A stretch of 64,000 bases of DNA, taken from Lytechinus pictus (Eukaryota; Echinodermata; Echinoidea; Temnopleuroida; Toxopneustidae). Positions 11,386-22,658 of the stretch are shown here, piece after piece (within the stretch, counting starts at the first letter, position 1; the number at the start of each line of letters is the position of its first letter). The notes under the pieces were generated by a model. The model saw nothing but the letters and a program-made list of their open reading frames with translations, made no database searches and had not been told where the DNA came from. Location: the NCBI RefSeq assembly GCF_037042905.1, contig NC_087256.1, positions 29,166,001-29,230,000 of the forward strand. The letters are read 5' to 3'. The position numbers and the translations under genes were made by a program.

Positions 11386-12147
11386 CTTATTAGAAGATGA
11401 TCAATCCAAAGCAAAGTCTAGCAGGTGTATAACATAGGACTGTTAAATGAACACTGGGATGTTGAGTGCCACACGTTTGCTTGCAGGTTGATCTTATTGC
11501 CTTATGATCCGTTGAAACTGTTCTTAACACCCCCAAAATGAGATGTGAAAATACCTTAAAAACTGTACCTCTTGTTCATAATAATTATCTTGTTCCAAAG
11601 TGTAATAATATTATTTTAATTGAGCAAGATTAAAGATTGGAACATAAGATTGAAGGGTACCCTTTAAATGAAATGTTCATGAATACATTTGAACGTGATG
11701 ATCTGATAAACTATGAAAGTTTTCGAGAAATTCTTGAAGTTGAAGAGGATATAACCTCCAAGACGCTCTACAGTATAGGAAATTGTGCATCTCTTGTCAA
11801 ATTCTTGTATACTTCAGAATAGTCTTGCCATATTTTGTATGTAAACAGTTTGAAAAATACATGATGGCTGTTGATCTTTATTGAAAAATAAAACATGATT
11901 CTTGACAATGCAAACATTGTTTTGTCAAATAGTGGTACTGATATTGTAAGGAGTAGTGTATAGTATTCTAATTTGCATATATTTCAAGAGGTTACGATCA
12001 GAATGCTGCATCCTGGATGGGGAAAACGATTAACAACTTTGCTGTAGATAGAGCAGGCCAAGGACTGATATGGATCATGAGAATTTCATAAATTGAAATA
12101 TGTTTTGAATAAGTAAAATACTGATGGTTATAGGACCTAGTAGCATA
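11386..12147. other. No feature recognised
   Basis: AT-rich single-copy-looking sequence. A 61-codon frame at 11637-11822 has no recognisable similarity and no flanking signals, so it is not called. Confidence 0.4.
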
Positions 12148-12149
12148 TA

Positions 12150-12379
12150 CAGTGGTGCTAAAAAGTTAGTAAAACCCACCAGAAAATGCACTCCTTTATG
12201 TTGAGTGTTGAACGTAGACAACAACTCTACAATGTCTGCCAAACCCAGAGAAACAAATTATATTGAGTGTTATATTCATCACATGACTGCACAATTAATT
12301 ATCTAAAAGATGGCAGAATTTGAACACTCTTGAATATGTTCATTTTCTGGTGGGGTTCACTAACTTTTTAGCACCACTG
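12150..12379. mobile_element. Tc1/mariner-type MITE
   Basis: The ends read CAGTGGTGCTAAAAAGTTAG and CTAACTTTTTAGCACCACTG, nearly perfect inverted repeats, and are flanked by TA on each side (12148-12149 and 12380-12381). The repeats extend about 45 bp, to CCACCAGAAAATG and its complement. The 230-bp interior has no coding capacity. The TA duplication and CAGTGGTG terminus fit a mariner-like non-autonomous element. Confidence 0.85.
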
Positions 12380-12381
12380 TA

Positions 12382-13349
12382 TAATGACTCATTTTCATTT
12401 TTAGCAAGTAGATATGTGAACCAAAACCTAAAGAAGTACATAATAATGAATTGATTCCCTGGTTAAATTTAATGAGTACCTTAAGCAAGTATTTTGTCAC
12501 GTTTCCCCACCCTAAATAATGTCTCGTCTGATCCTGAAAACCAATCTTTTTTAAAGTGTATTTGTCGATGAGCATGATGTCCACCTTGTAATGACAGTGG
12601 CCCCTCCCCCCTCCCAACCCCCTAGTAATTCTGTTGTACGCAAGATTGTCACACAACATAGGAAGTTCCTCATAGATAAAGATGTAGCTTTTTATTAAAA
12701 GGTTTGGGCCTGGAGCAAATGTAGCCTTAAATGTCTACTCACAAATGATTTTAAACACAGAAGTTACATGTAGTCTGTACCACTTCTATGAAGTGATTTT
12801 ATTCAAAAACTTTGATTAAAGAAAATTAAGTCGTTTTGATAGGTGGAACTTCCCTTTTTGTTCTGTTAATTCTGACTATGGTCTGTGATAATTTGTTAGA
12901 TACAGATTGCTCTAAAGAAATACGTACCTGGTAGGAATTCATTTTTTAATTGACACTTATTGGTTGCTATGCTAAAGGTGTTTTTAATATATTAAAAAAT
13001 TGTATGAAGTTATGTATGAATGTTGAATATTGTTTATTCAACTTTTCAGTTTTTTTTTCTTTTTCTTTGTTACAGGGGTGTATCATATTCTATTATTTTT
13101 AATGAAAGGAATGTCAGCATGTTTCATTTATTAAACAAAAAGTTGTAGTCGCCAAAGAATTATTTGCAGAAACTGATCAAGTATCATGTCATAGATTTCA
13201 TGTAAATATCCGTGTGGAACGTCATTTGGTTTTCACTCATATTATCTGTTGACTTTTTTTGTGAAATGATGAAGATGATCCCAAGTTATTGTATACGCAA
13301 TACTCGTGATCATTTTAACTGGCAACTCCTAAATGCAATGTGCACATGG

Positions 13350-13380
<31 letters not shown>

Positions 13381-13457
13381 CCACCCTCACACTGCAATAA
13401 ACGGAAGTCTATACCCTGAGTGGCTTTCTGGGTGATACCCATGCACAAGTCTCAATG
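12382..13457. other. No gene; contains a CA microsatellite
   Basis: AT-rich sequence without recognisable genes. A pure CA dinucleotide run lies at about 13353-13381, and a polypyrimidine run occurs near 13050. Confidence 0.6.
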
Positions 13458-14013
13458 TTAAAGGAAACCAAAATACAAGGAGAAAATCTATCTTATCAGA
13501 AAGAATAAAATGAGATGAGCAATTTAAAACTTGTTTTTATCAAAATCGGTTATAGAATAAGCGAGTTTATTGAAGTTTGAAAACTCTTGTACTTTCTATG
13601 GGGACCCTCATATTGGCAAACGTGCTTCAAAATGGCTGATTTTGTGGACAACCCTCCATTTGTTTGGGACATAAGTTTTCAGATTTTCCTCATCTTTCAA
13701 ATTGCATCTTGCCTCCTGAGTTCTGAGCATAATTCACACCACATATGTCAAGGTCAGGAGGATATAATGTGAAATATGTAAAATAAAAGGGAAAATTTGT
13801 GTACAAATAAATGGAGAGTTGTCCACAAAATCAGCCATATTGAAGCACGTTTGCCAACTTGAGGATCCCCATAGAAAGCACAACAAGACTGTTTAAACGT
13901 CCATAACTTGCTTATTTCATAACCAATTTTGATGAAACTTGTTTTAAATTGTTCCTCTCATTTTACTCTTTCCAATAAGATTGCTTCTCTTCTTGGGTTT
14001 TGGTTTCCTTTAA
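13458..14013. mobile_element. TTAA-flanked foldback MITE (2)
   Basis: The ends are TTAAAGGAAACCAAAA and TTTTGGTTTCCTTTAA. Inverted similarity continues inwards for about 200 bp, for example TTGGCAAACGTGCTTCAA near 13614 against its complement near 13845. The shared subterminal box appears as CAAAATCGGTTATAGAATAA near 13540 and as its complement (ATAACTTGCTTATTTC) at 13903-13918, about 104 bp from the right end. No coding capacity. Confidence 0.85.
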
Positions 14014-14100
14014 GATTTTACATATTTCAGCCATTTCATTCTAGCAGACAAGAAAGTAAAAAAAAAAATGGACAGCTTTCCCACTACAGAACAATAAGTA

Positions 14101-14353
14101 ATGCCGAAAAAATAATTGTTTACAAATTTTAATTTCCTCCTATTAATTAAAGCCTCGAGGGTATTTGAATTCCAGTTTGTCGTGATCTACCCGTGAACCA
14201 GAATAGCCCGGTGGTTAAGTCACTGCCCGGAAAGCAGTAGATGGCAGGTGCGAATCCCTCTGGTTCCATTTTTTCTGACTCATGATTTTCATTACAGATC
14301 GAGCATGCGATCTTAAACACAAAGGAATTATGCCGAAAAAAATTGTTTACAAA
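14101..14353 (+). repeat. Insertion with a tRNA-like core between long direct repeats
   Basis: ATGCCGAAAAAATAATTG at 14101 recurs as ATGCCGAAAAAAATTG at 14330, and both copies continue TTTACAAA. These make imperfect direct repeats of 24-26 bp flanking about 200 bp. At 14196-14268 a tRNA-like fold is visible: acceptor strands AACCAGA/TCTGGTT, an A-box-like TAGCCCGGTGG, anticodon stem ACTGC/GCAGT with loop CCGGAAA (anticodon GGA if read as a tRNA), and B-box-like GGTGCGAATCC. The T-stem pairs poorly and position 33 is C, so a functional tRNA is unlikely. A SINE or retroposed tRNA-like insertion with a long target duplication fits better. Confidence 0.6.
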
Positions 14354-14984
14354 TAAGTAATAACCGTATTCCAGGTTTCAAGTGTTATGATAAGGCACAG
14401 TGGAAGAAAAGAAAGCACCTTCTTTGGCATGATTGGTTGGATTGCTCCATAGAATTTGTATAAAAAAATTACGGTTTTTTTTTTTAATGTTCAGATTTTT
14501 TTATGTTCTGTAACTATCACCAGTGTGCTTCGATTCAAAATTATTTGCAATAAAGTTTATAAGTGAATATGCCATAATCAACATTTTTTATTCTTTCATC
14601 ATTTATTGCAGTGTAAAGCATCTTAATTTTGAGTGCATGGTGTAATACAACACTATTATAGAGATAATATGAATAAAAAGAGAATTGTGTATACAGTAAG
14701 GAAGAAAGAGGAAGAGAAGCATAATTCAACTATAAGCAAAACAAGATGATTTCAAATGCAAACAGAAAAAAATGAGAAAAATGGGAGAAAAAAATTGCCA
14801 AGGAGGGGGGGGTGGGGGCAATTTGGTCTTTACCTTAAAGGTGCCATATAGTGTAGATGCTCAATCTCATTGGAGGCCCTACCTAAATTGATGCTTAACC
14901 TGCAGTTGCCATATTAATCGTAAGTTTAGGGGTGTCCTAACTTAGGTGCGCTAACTTATATGCTATACTATACTTCTATATTTA
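14354..14984. other. No feature recognised
   Basis: AT-rich, with a G-rich run near 14804-14820. No similarity seen. Confidence 0.4.
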
Positions 14985-16390
14985 TTTCTAAAATGCAGAC
15001 TTTTGGTATTCGTGGTTTGCAACTTGCCTGGTTCAGGAATTATCTGTTAAACATGGCACAATTATATCCAGCACAATGGTGCCATTTCGTCTTTGAAAGA
15101 AACCTTGTGTGGTGTTCCGCATGGCTCGGTTCTGGGACCAACTTTATTTTTGATATATATGAATGACTTGCCAAGAGCATCAACATATTGAGATTATTGA
15201 TTATATATATGGATGATTCTAATATTTTTCATTCATTCTCATCAAACATAATGAAATGAATTAAAATGTAATAAAAATATGTAACCAAATGGTGCGATGC
15301 AAACAGAGTAACAATACAAAGAAAACAAACTACATGGTGAAGAAGGTGAATTTTTACGGAGGGTTTAGTTGACCTGAAGGGATGCACCGTCGAGAAAGTC
15401 AACGCTACATTATATGTTGGTATAAATATCGATATAAATTTGCTCTGGAATGAACATATCAAGAAAATTACCCTTATACTTCGCAAGAAGGTCGAAATTA
15501 TTTATAGAAATAGAAATTAGGTACCACAGTCTGTGTTAATAATGCTTTATAATGCGCAAAATCCTGGATACGTGCCTGTGTCCCGGGGGGGCCACTTCCA
15601 TTGACGAGTGGATACCATGCGCGACCACGGGGTCTTGAAAAGCACCCTAAACACGTATTTTCCATATTCTGAAAATGCACCCCTTAATAAGTATTGGCGT
15701 GTGAAACCCTACCCTTAACAAGTATTGGAAACAAATACTATCGGCAAGTATTCCCAGAATTGAGCCCCTAAACAAGTACAGCGATGTAATTTCCATATTC
15801 TGAAAATGCACCCCTTAACAAGTATTAGAAACAAAACGATACTCTTGGCAAGTATTTCCTGAAATGAACCCCTAAACAAGTACAGCGATATTTTATTGTT
15901 ATGTCACGGGTCCATCGGTCGTCGGTTTTACCTTTACACATCATTATTTTGGTTTAGTACGGCCCCACCTTTCACACCTCGCGCAAATCGGACTCTAAAC
16001 ACGTATTGTTGGGTCAAAAAGGACATCCTTTATAAAACATTTTGACTTTGTTTAATCATCCCCGCATATTTGACCCTAAACACGTATATTTTTCCGAGCG
16101 AAATAGATACCCCTTTTTCAATATTTTTGTGTTTTTGACACCCTTATCACGTTACGTACGTAACGTGCCCTATCTTGAAAAGGACATCCTTTTTACGTGT
16201 TTTTTTGGTCGCGCATGGTATCCACTCGTCAATGTAAGTGGCCCCCCCGGGGCCTGTGTACAAGGTGACACACCCGTCTAGCAGCTATTGCTATTTTGCG
16301 GTCCCCTTTTACCAAAGATATTATTTTCTTGTTTGTACATCAATAACATTGTCTTTATATATATATATATATTTTGGTAATAAAGTTTCA
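14985..16390 (+). pseudogene. LINE reverse-transcriptase remnant, split by a MITE
   Basis: The plus strand encodes non-LTR RT blocks: FGIRGLQLAWFRNYLLN, then SLKETLCGVPHGSVLGPTLF and LIYMNDLPRAS, then YMDDSN, the catalytic box in a shifted phase. Further on come VGINIDINLLWNEHIKKI and VPQSVLIMLYNAQ, typical of the thumb and C-terminal part of Jockey/CR1-like RTs. Several stops and frameshifts are present. The MITE at 15582-16251 lies inside it. After the MITE the sequence resumes for a short stretch, ending with a TA run and GGTAATAAAGTTT, probably the element's 3' end. Confidence 0.75.
15582..16251. mobile_element. hAT-like MITE A, 8-bp duplication
   Basis: The terminal inverted repeats start CCCGGGGGGGCCACTTCC on the left and end GTGGCCCCCCCGGG on the right, continuing through GACGAGTGGATACCATGCGC. 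The target GCCTGTGT is duplicated exactly at 15574-15581 and 16252-16259. The interior is a chain of degenerate motifs like CCCCTAAACAAGTATT and CCCTAAACACGTATT. About 113 bp are duplicated internally (two copies of CCATATTCTGAAAATGCACC), which accounts for the length difference from copy B. It sits in the LINE RT remnant. Confidence 0.9.
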
Positions 16391-16484
16391 ACGTAGCTAA
16401 GGGGGCTAATTCAATATTTAAAAAACGGGGGTGCAAAATTCTTAATGGACGTCAAATTGAAGTTGAACATCGGTGGGAGCATGA

Positions 16485-16690
16485 TTGGTCTTTATAAGGG
16501 GGCGCCAATATGATCTTGAAGATAAGGTGTTTACAAATTTAACTAAAACTTAGCAGGCGCCAGTTCAGTCTTGGCCTAAGTGGGCGCCAAATTCACGGTG
16601 ACCTGAAATTGAGGGACGCCTACTTGATCTGAAACTATAGGGCACCAGTTTGATTTGAAGCTTTATAGGTTCGCCAAATTGTCACACTTA
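16485..16690. repeat. Degenerate tandem repeat around GGCGCC
   Basis: Six or so imperfect units of about 28-30 bp (with a longer first gap) follow one another, each with a GGGCGCCAATTTGATCT-like core (GGCGCCAATATGATCTTG, GGCGCCAGTTCAGTCTTG, GGCGCCAAATTC, GGACGCCTACTTGATCTG, GGGCACCAGTTTGATTTG). It lies between the LINE remnant and MITE B. No function is evident. Confidence 0.5.
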
Positions 16691-16702
16691 TAAAGCCGTA
16701 AC

Positions 16703-16722
16703 CAGTGGCGTACCGTGGGTCA
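16703..16722. mobile_element. Orphan hAT-like terminus
   Basis: CAGTGGCGTACCGTGGGTCA matches the outer 20 bases of the right end of the element at 19149-20277 but then diverges. No matching partner or 8-bp duplication is visible, so this looks like a truncated copy. Confidence 0.45.
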
Positions 16723-16740
16723 AAGCTTTTAAGTTATTTA

Positions 16741-17297
16741 CCCGGGGGGGGGGGGCACTTACATTGACGAGTGGATACCATGCGCGACCAAAAAAAACAC
16801 GTAAAAAGGATGTCTTTTTCAAGATAGGGCACGTTACGTACGTAACGTAATAAGGGTGTCAAAAACACTAAAATAATGAAAAAATGTATCTATTTTCGCT
16901 AGGAAAGCTACGTGTTTAGGGTCAAATTTGCGAGGGTATAAAAATTAAGACTAAAATGTTTTATAAAGGATGTACTTTTTGCCCCAAGTCTTACGTGTTT
17001 AGAGTACGATATGCGCGGGGTGTGGGAGGTGGGGCTGCACTACTAAACCCAATGATGTACGACCGACGTCTGTGACATAACAATTGAAATATCGCTGTAC
17101 TTGTTTAGGGGTTCAATTCAGGGAATACTTGCCTAGAGTATCGTTTTGTTTCCAATACTTGTTAAGGGTATAGGGTTTTACACGCCAATACTTGTTAAGG
17201 GGTGCATTTTCACTATATGGAAAATACGTGTTTAGGTGCTTTTCGAGACCCCATGGTCGCGCGTGGTATCCACTCATGAATGGAAGTGGCCCTCGGG
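16741..17297. mobile_element. hAT-like MITE B, inverted copy of MITE A
   Basis: It shares its termini and interior with MITE A but in the opposite orientation: the sequence near its right end is the complement of the left end of A. The 8-bp target GTTATTTA is duplicated at 16733-16740 and 17298-17305. It lacks the internal 113-bp duplication. Copies A and B face each other across about 490 bp and could form a large hairpin in RNA. Confidence 0.9.
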
Positions 17298-17305
17298 GTT
17301 ATTTA

Positions 17306-17801
17306 TAATGACATAAGCCCCAATCATCGATCGGTTTGCAGTCCGTTGAATAGTGCAACACAATACATAGTAATAGAAAGCGTCGTAGAGATTGCAGATG
17401 CAAAGTTTACACACAACGCACAAATCAAATGTTGCCATTTTGGCATAAAATCCTCACTTTTCTTAAAAACTACCTTCGATCCTGCCTGGTTGTACATAAG
17501 CAGCTTTTAATATCGAGAAAGTACTGGAGAATGTTTTCATGTATGATTTCCCATTGTCTAGGTCAAAAGATATGAAGGTATAATAATTTCCTTATGAAAA
17601 TTACAAGATGGCCGCCAGAATGACCATATTCGAAACCCATGAAAAACAGTTTGGCAATGGGAACATCGAAATTAATTAACAACGCACCTCGGGCAGTACC
17701 AGAAAAGTTGGTTAAGACATGTTCTCTCTGATGGAGCATGTAAACCTCTATTCCTGACTGGAATTCTGGCCGAAATGTTTTATTCAATCATCCTCTTAAG
17801 A
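17306..17801. other. No feature recognised
   Basis: Spacer between two hAT-like elements. It includes a single ACAAGATGGCCGCCA site near 17603 and short frames with no recognisable similarity. Confidence 0.4.
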
Positions 17802-17809
17802 GGAGGGAG

Positions 17810-20492
17810 CATGGGTGTCGATCACGGGGGGGGGGGGGGATGGGGGGGGGGATATATCCCCCCCCCCAATATTTCAAGTGGGGGGATGGCTTGTATTATC
17901 ATCCCCCCAATAATTTAGGGTAGAAAAATTGTAATAATGATGATGAAAAAATGAAAAGTTTGATAATGATGATTATAGTGATGATTATAGTATGCCATCA
18001 ATCAGTTTGTTTCCCTCGCAATTTGTGTATATTGTTATTAAATAAAAACATTCTTTTCCAGGACTTTTAAACAGATGGGTGGAGGTTCAAGATGAAAAAA
18101 TGAAATGTTTATGTACCGGTATAAGATATTTTTTTAACACATGACATAAAAGGACCCCGACGAAAAACAACTTTTGTTGATAGGGTGTTCCATCCCACCA
18201 GTGGTGAATAAATTAATTTTAAGAAATCAATTAATTCAAAAGGGTGGAAAAGGGTGGCAAGATAAACAGGGAAACCCCCATGGACGTAAATCCTATAGGG
18301 GTAGATCTTAAAAAAGTACAAATACCTTTTTACAGATTTACCCCTTCCCACATCCAAGTGCATGGTGTTTGTCCCATTTAATCTACAACCCTTTTGAATA
18401 TTAAACATTTTATCATTTGACCCCATCAGATACCTCTCATGAAAATATTGAGGTTCAGTGAGCTCAATATAATATGATAATATTTTTTACAATTTTTTAA
18501 TAAGTGAAATCAATTAATGGTTTCAGAAAGAATAATCATTCATTTCTCTCTAAAGCGTATCTTCGGATATGAACATCGGAGGTTTTTTTTTTCATGTTAT
18601 TCTTGTAATTGTTATGGACTTGAATAACTAAACTTGGTTGATTTTTTCTTATTTTTGGCAAAAAGAAATCTTTTTTGAGTTTGGAAAGGGATGACAGTTT
18701 TGCATTCTATATGAGCACACTCATGCGGTATGTTAATTTCATTTTAACACATATATTAGCTGATATTACACACTGATGATTCAAGAAGATGTTGGAGAAA
18801 TATAATAACATGACAGTTGAGTTTTGATTGTTTTTATGTTTGTTTTTGTTTCATGCACTTATAAAGCATTTAAAACATGTTAAAATCCAGGGTTAAAATC
18901 GTCTAAGGAATGACGGTAAGCCCGATGGCGCACGAGAAACCACACAGTTTGTCATTTGTGCTAGTCTTAATTTGTCCGAATCTGCATTTTATCATCATAC
19001 ATTAAGAAGAAACAAGATATTACCAGTCGGGTTAGATTTAAGAGAGAAGTTGTATACATCATGCTCAATAAACAGATCACTTAATTTGTACATGGTCCAG
19101 ACAATTTTTGTCATTTTTTCTTTCGTATGAGTTTAGAATAGGCTCACTCAGTGGGGGTAACTACGGGGGGCATGGGGGGCACATGCCCCCCCAATCGGCT
19201 GACAAAAACAAAACGAGGAAAAGGAGAAAAAGAGGGAGAGAGGAAGAGAAATGTAAAGAAGAAATTATTGTTCATTATGATGTTACATTATACTATAATT
19301 CTGTTATATTACATAAGACGCATTTTTTCATAACTTTATGAAAAATAATTTGATTAGGGACCATGTCTTTATTGTTCCTGGTGCTCACATTGTTTGTTTA
19401 ACTTTAACGAGATATATAATCCTGTGGTACTAAAACCTCCTGTTTTCAATATCCTTCCTCGCACTTCGAATTATTATTTTATGTGCAATAGTATGCTTCT
19501 TTTCATGACTACTTAAAGTGATTGCGACATTTTAAGGTCTTAATATAAAACATTTCCTGTCCGTGCTTATGTTCGCATTAGTGGATTGGTGAGATATGTC
19601 TGCTCTCCATGAATTCCTAGAATCAGTCCTTAAAATGTCCCTTTTTCAGATCTCAATATAAAAAATATTCAGGTCACGCTTCGCGCTCGCATCATTTGGT
19701 TAATGAAATACGTATAGTGAATTCCTACAAACAAGCTTTAGAATGCCCCTTTTCAGGTCTGAATTTCCTAAATTTTCAACTCGCGCTTCACGCTCGCAAT
19801 ATTTGATTATTGAGATGCATATGTTAATAATCATGATTACAATGACTTCAAGTGCTTCATGTGTAATTCTAACAAAATCAGCAAGCGCTTAGCATTCGCA
19901 TTAGATGACTGTGGTGAGATATGTAGTGGATTCCTTAAATATAGTCCTTAAAATCTCCCTGTTTGGGGTCAATATATACAAAAATTTCAACTCGCGCTTC
20001 GCGCTCGCATTGTTTAGCGAGACAGGTACGTATCATGATTACAAAAAGTTGATTGTAATGTCCCTTTTTACGTCCGAATATCAAAAATTTTAAGCTCGCG
20101 CTTCGCGCATGCATTATTTCATCAGTGAGATACATATCTGTTTAATATATGGCACTGTCCTTAAAGTGTGTCTATTAGGTCAGTATACCTGGCAACTGAG
20201 CGCGCTTCGCGCGCTCACTAAGTGACTAAAAATTTTTGCTGGTGCCCCCCAATGCCATGACCCACGGTACGCCACTGGGTTTACTTGTAACACAAATTGA
20301 ATTGAAAAAAAAATTATATAAATACAGTACACTGCAACAATGAAGGAATTTCCTAGAACACCATGCATATCAACCACTCCCAAATGTCCTAACTTGTGAT
20401 TTTAGTGGGGGTAATATTGAAAGATCCCCATCCACAAGAATATTTGTGTCAATCATCCCCCCCCCAACCAAGAATACCGATCGACACCCATG
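17810..20492. mobile_element. hAT-like element C with another element nested inside
   Basis: The termini are CATGGGTGTCGATC and GATCGACACCCATG. The 8-bp target GGAGGGAG is duplicated exactly at 17802-17809 and 20493-20500. Next to the ends are long G- and C-runs. No transposase is evident. The element at 19149-20277 was inserted later, since it lies wholly inside. Confidence 0.85.
19149..20277. mobile_element. hAT-like element D with about 105-bp repeats
   Basis: The ends CAGTGGGGGTAACTACGG and CCCACGGTACGCCACTG are imperfect inverted repeats. The flanks GGCTCACT (19141-19148) and GGTTTACT (20278-20285) match at six of eight positions, differing by two transitions. Inside, a unit of about 105 bp recurs roughly seven times. 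Each unit has a near-palindromic box such as CTCGCGCTTCGCGCTCGCAT (near 19674, 19780, 19885, 19990, 20095 and 20197) followed by a GTCCTTAAAATGTCCC-like stretch. No coding region is present. Confidence 0.75.
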
Positions 20493-20639
20493 GGAGGGAG
20501 TATTTCGCACAACGCCCCTTTACTCACGTATCACTGAACACTGGATAGTGTAGTGGCTATAACGACTTTGAGCCAGCGTATTTCGTGCATGGATGAACAT
20601 TTATCTGTTTTTTTTTTCTCAATCAAGTTGCATCCTTCA

Positions 20640-21833
20640 CCAAATGGTGATTTTAGGCTTATACTCGGTTACGTAATGAAAAAATGACCCCAAGAAGTTC
20701 ATCACCTGGCTTTGAAAGGGGCATTCTTTGCAGGATATTGTGGAAAAGTGGTGTAAGCATCGCAAACTTTCTGGATGAGTTACATGTATATGGGCGATTC
20801 CATACGTGTCTCACGTATCTCAATAAACATGCGTGCGCGTGTTTTGAATTCAGACCTAGAATATCTCTATATATACATTTTTTTATTATGAAAATCATTA
20901 ATACGAGCGCGAAGCGCGAGCTGAAGTATATTCCGATTTAAAAAGGGGTCAATTTAATTATTTCAAGCACTGCGTAAGAAAATTGCAAATTGGATATGGA
21001 TCGCACTTAATAAATATGCGAGCGCGAAACTCGAGCTGATTTTTTTAATACATATATTATTTTGACCGATCGAGGGCCGGGACATTCTAAGGACATTTTG
21101 TCATCACATGAAAATGATGACTATGTTCACATTCTTCTTCCTAAGCGTGAGATGGAACTTGATATTAAGGCCTGAAAATTAAGTGGACATTTTAAGCACT
21201 ATTAATGATAGGATGCACGGGTTAATATACTTTTGTGAGCGCAAATCACGAGCCAAAACTTTTGATAAACTGTAATGAAAAGGGGATTTAGAGGTATACA
21301 TACTCGGCGCTAGCTGATACGTTTGGACAATCAGACCCGAGAAGGGATATTTTGAGAACTTAGAATTGGTACTAACTTTGCACTAACAAATCAAATAATG
21401 CGAGCGCGCAGCGTGGGCTGAAAATGTTGATATTCAGACCATAAAACGGACATTTTACAGAGCATTCTTTTAAAATCATTTTGTAAATCAAACAAAACAA
21501 TGAAAGCTCAATGTCCGAGCAGAAATATATTTTGTTTATTGACTTCAAAACTTGATATTTTAGGCTCCATATATCAGCCTATTGAGCAAGAAGATATGTA
21601 TCTCATCGAACAGGCAATGCGAGCGCGTAACGTAGGCGAAAATTGTATACATGTATAGTGACAAGGAAACGTTTTTTTTTAATAAGACTTTCCCTAACCT
21701 TGTTGTGTTTACTCGTCTTCCTCCTCCTATTTTCCTCTTCTTTTCTTCTATCTTTTCTCTTCTACCCCTTTTTTTTGCTCCGCCAAAGGGGGGGGGGGGG
21801 GCAGCCCCCTCGGCCCCCCTGGATCCGCCTATG
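20640..21833. mobile_element. hAT-like element E, right end with inverted array
   Basis: This segment holds the same class of unit as element D but in the opposite orientation. Boxes such as GAGCGCGAAGCGCGAGCT lie near 20904, 21017, 21235, 21398 and 21618, at multiples of about 110 bp with one irregular interval. It ends in a polypyrimidine tract, a G-run and the terminus CCTGGATCCGCCTATG, which resembles hAT-like ends elsewhere in the window. I could not find a left terminus or target duplication, so it is probably truncated. Confidence 0.5.
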
Positions 21834-22658
21834 CCCTAGCCGCACCGAATAATGTTTAATAATCCCAAGAAAATTCTATGACTGGAGTTCCAACAGGCAA
21901 CAAATTTATTCAAGCAGCAGTTCATTTCTAAAGAAGCACAAAAGAAAGAACGGCAATAAGAACCTTTTTGATGTCCACCTTCGAAGCCGCCAGTTTCAAT
22001 GAAGAAATCCGGGGGGTGAAATTTTACGAATATTCATTTGTATCAATTTTTCATGTTTCATATTAATAAACACACTGAAATTTGAATGCATGACAAAACA
22101 TCAATAACCAAGCACTATTACGACGAGATATTTGCCCATATATCAATTAACCTTTAATTAGTAAAAAAAGAAAGAATAAGACCTGTACTGAAACCAGATT
22201 TTAACACTTTTCCGATCGTTTGCGGCGAATGAAAATTTCAAATGTGGTCGGTGGAATATTGTTATTCATTACTGTATTATGCCAGATGAGTGCCCGCACA
22301 TGCCCAGTTGAGCAAATTTGAGTCATATTTCAGGACATATTGCAAAGTTTATTTTCGCATGCCTCCGAATTATGTACTACACATATAACCAGACCAAGAT
22401 GCGGCGAAAAAGTAATTATCATCACAAAAGCATATTTCCCTTTATGTATGACCTATAGCTGCGGAGTCATGCGAGAATCATTTTTCTACACAATTGCAAG
22501 AGATGTTGAGCAAAGTGCATGCCTGACATACATTCTTCTGGCGGTTTTTAACCTTGTTCAAAGAGATTTTATTTGCTGTTACTCTCATTTGAAACCTCCT
22601 TGGTAATCCGTTATTCCAAAGTGAGATTTGCCAATCTTCTATTCTAGTTGAGGCAACA
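21834..22658. other. No feature recognised
   Basis: AT-rich sequence with short frames that show no similarity to known proteins. Confidence 0.4.

Noticed and set aside
16703..20277. A single 3.6-kb element bounded by CAGTGGCGTACCGTGGGTCA and its complement
   Set aside because: The two flanks do not form an 8-bp duplication, the sequences diverge right after the 20-bp match, and a better left partner with a 6-of-8 duplication exists at 19149.
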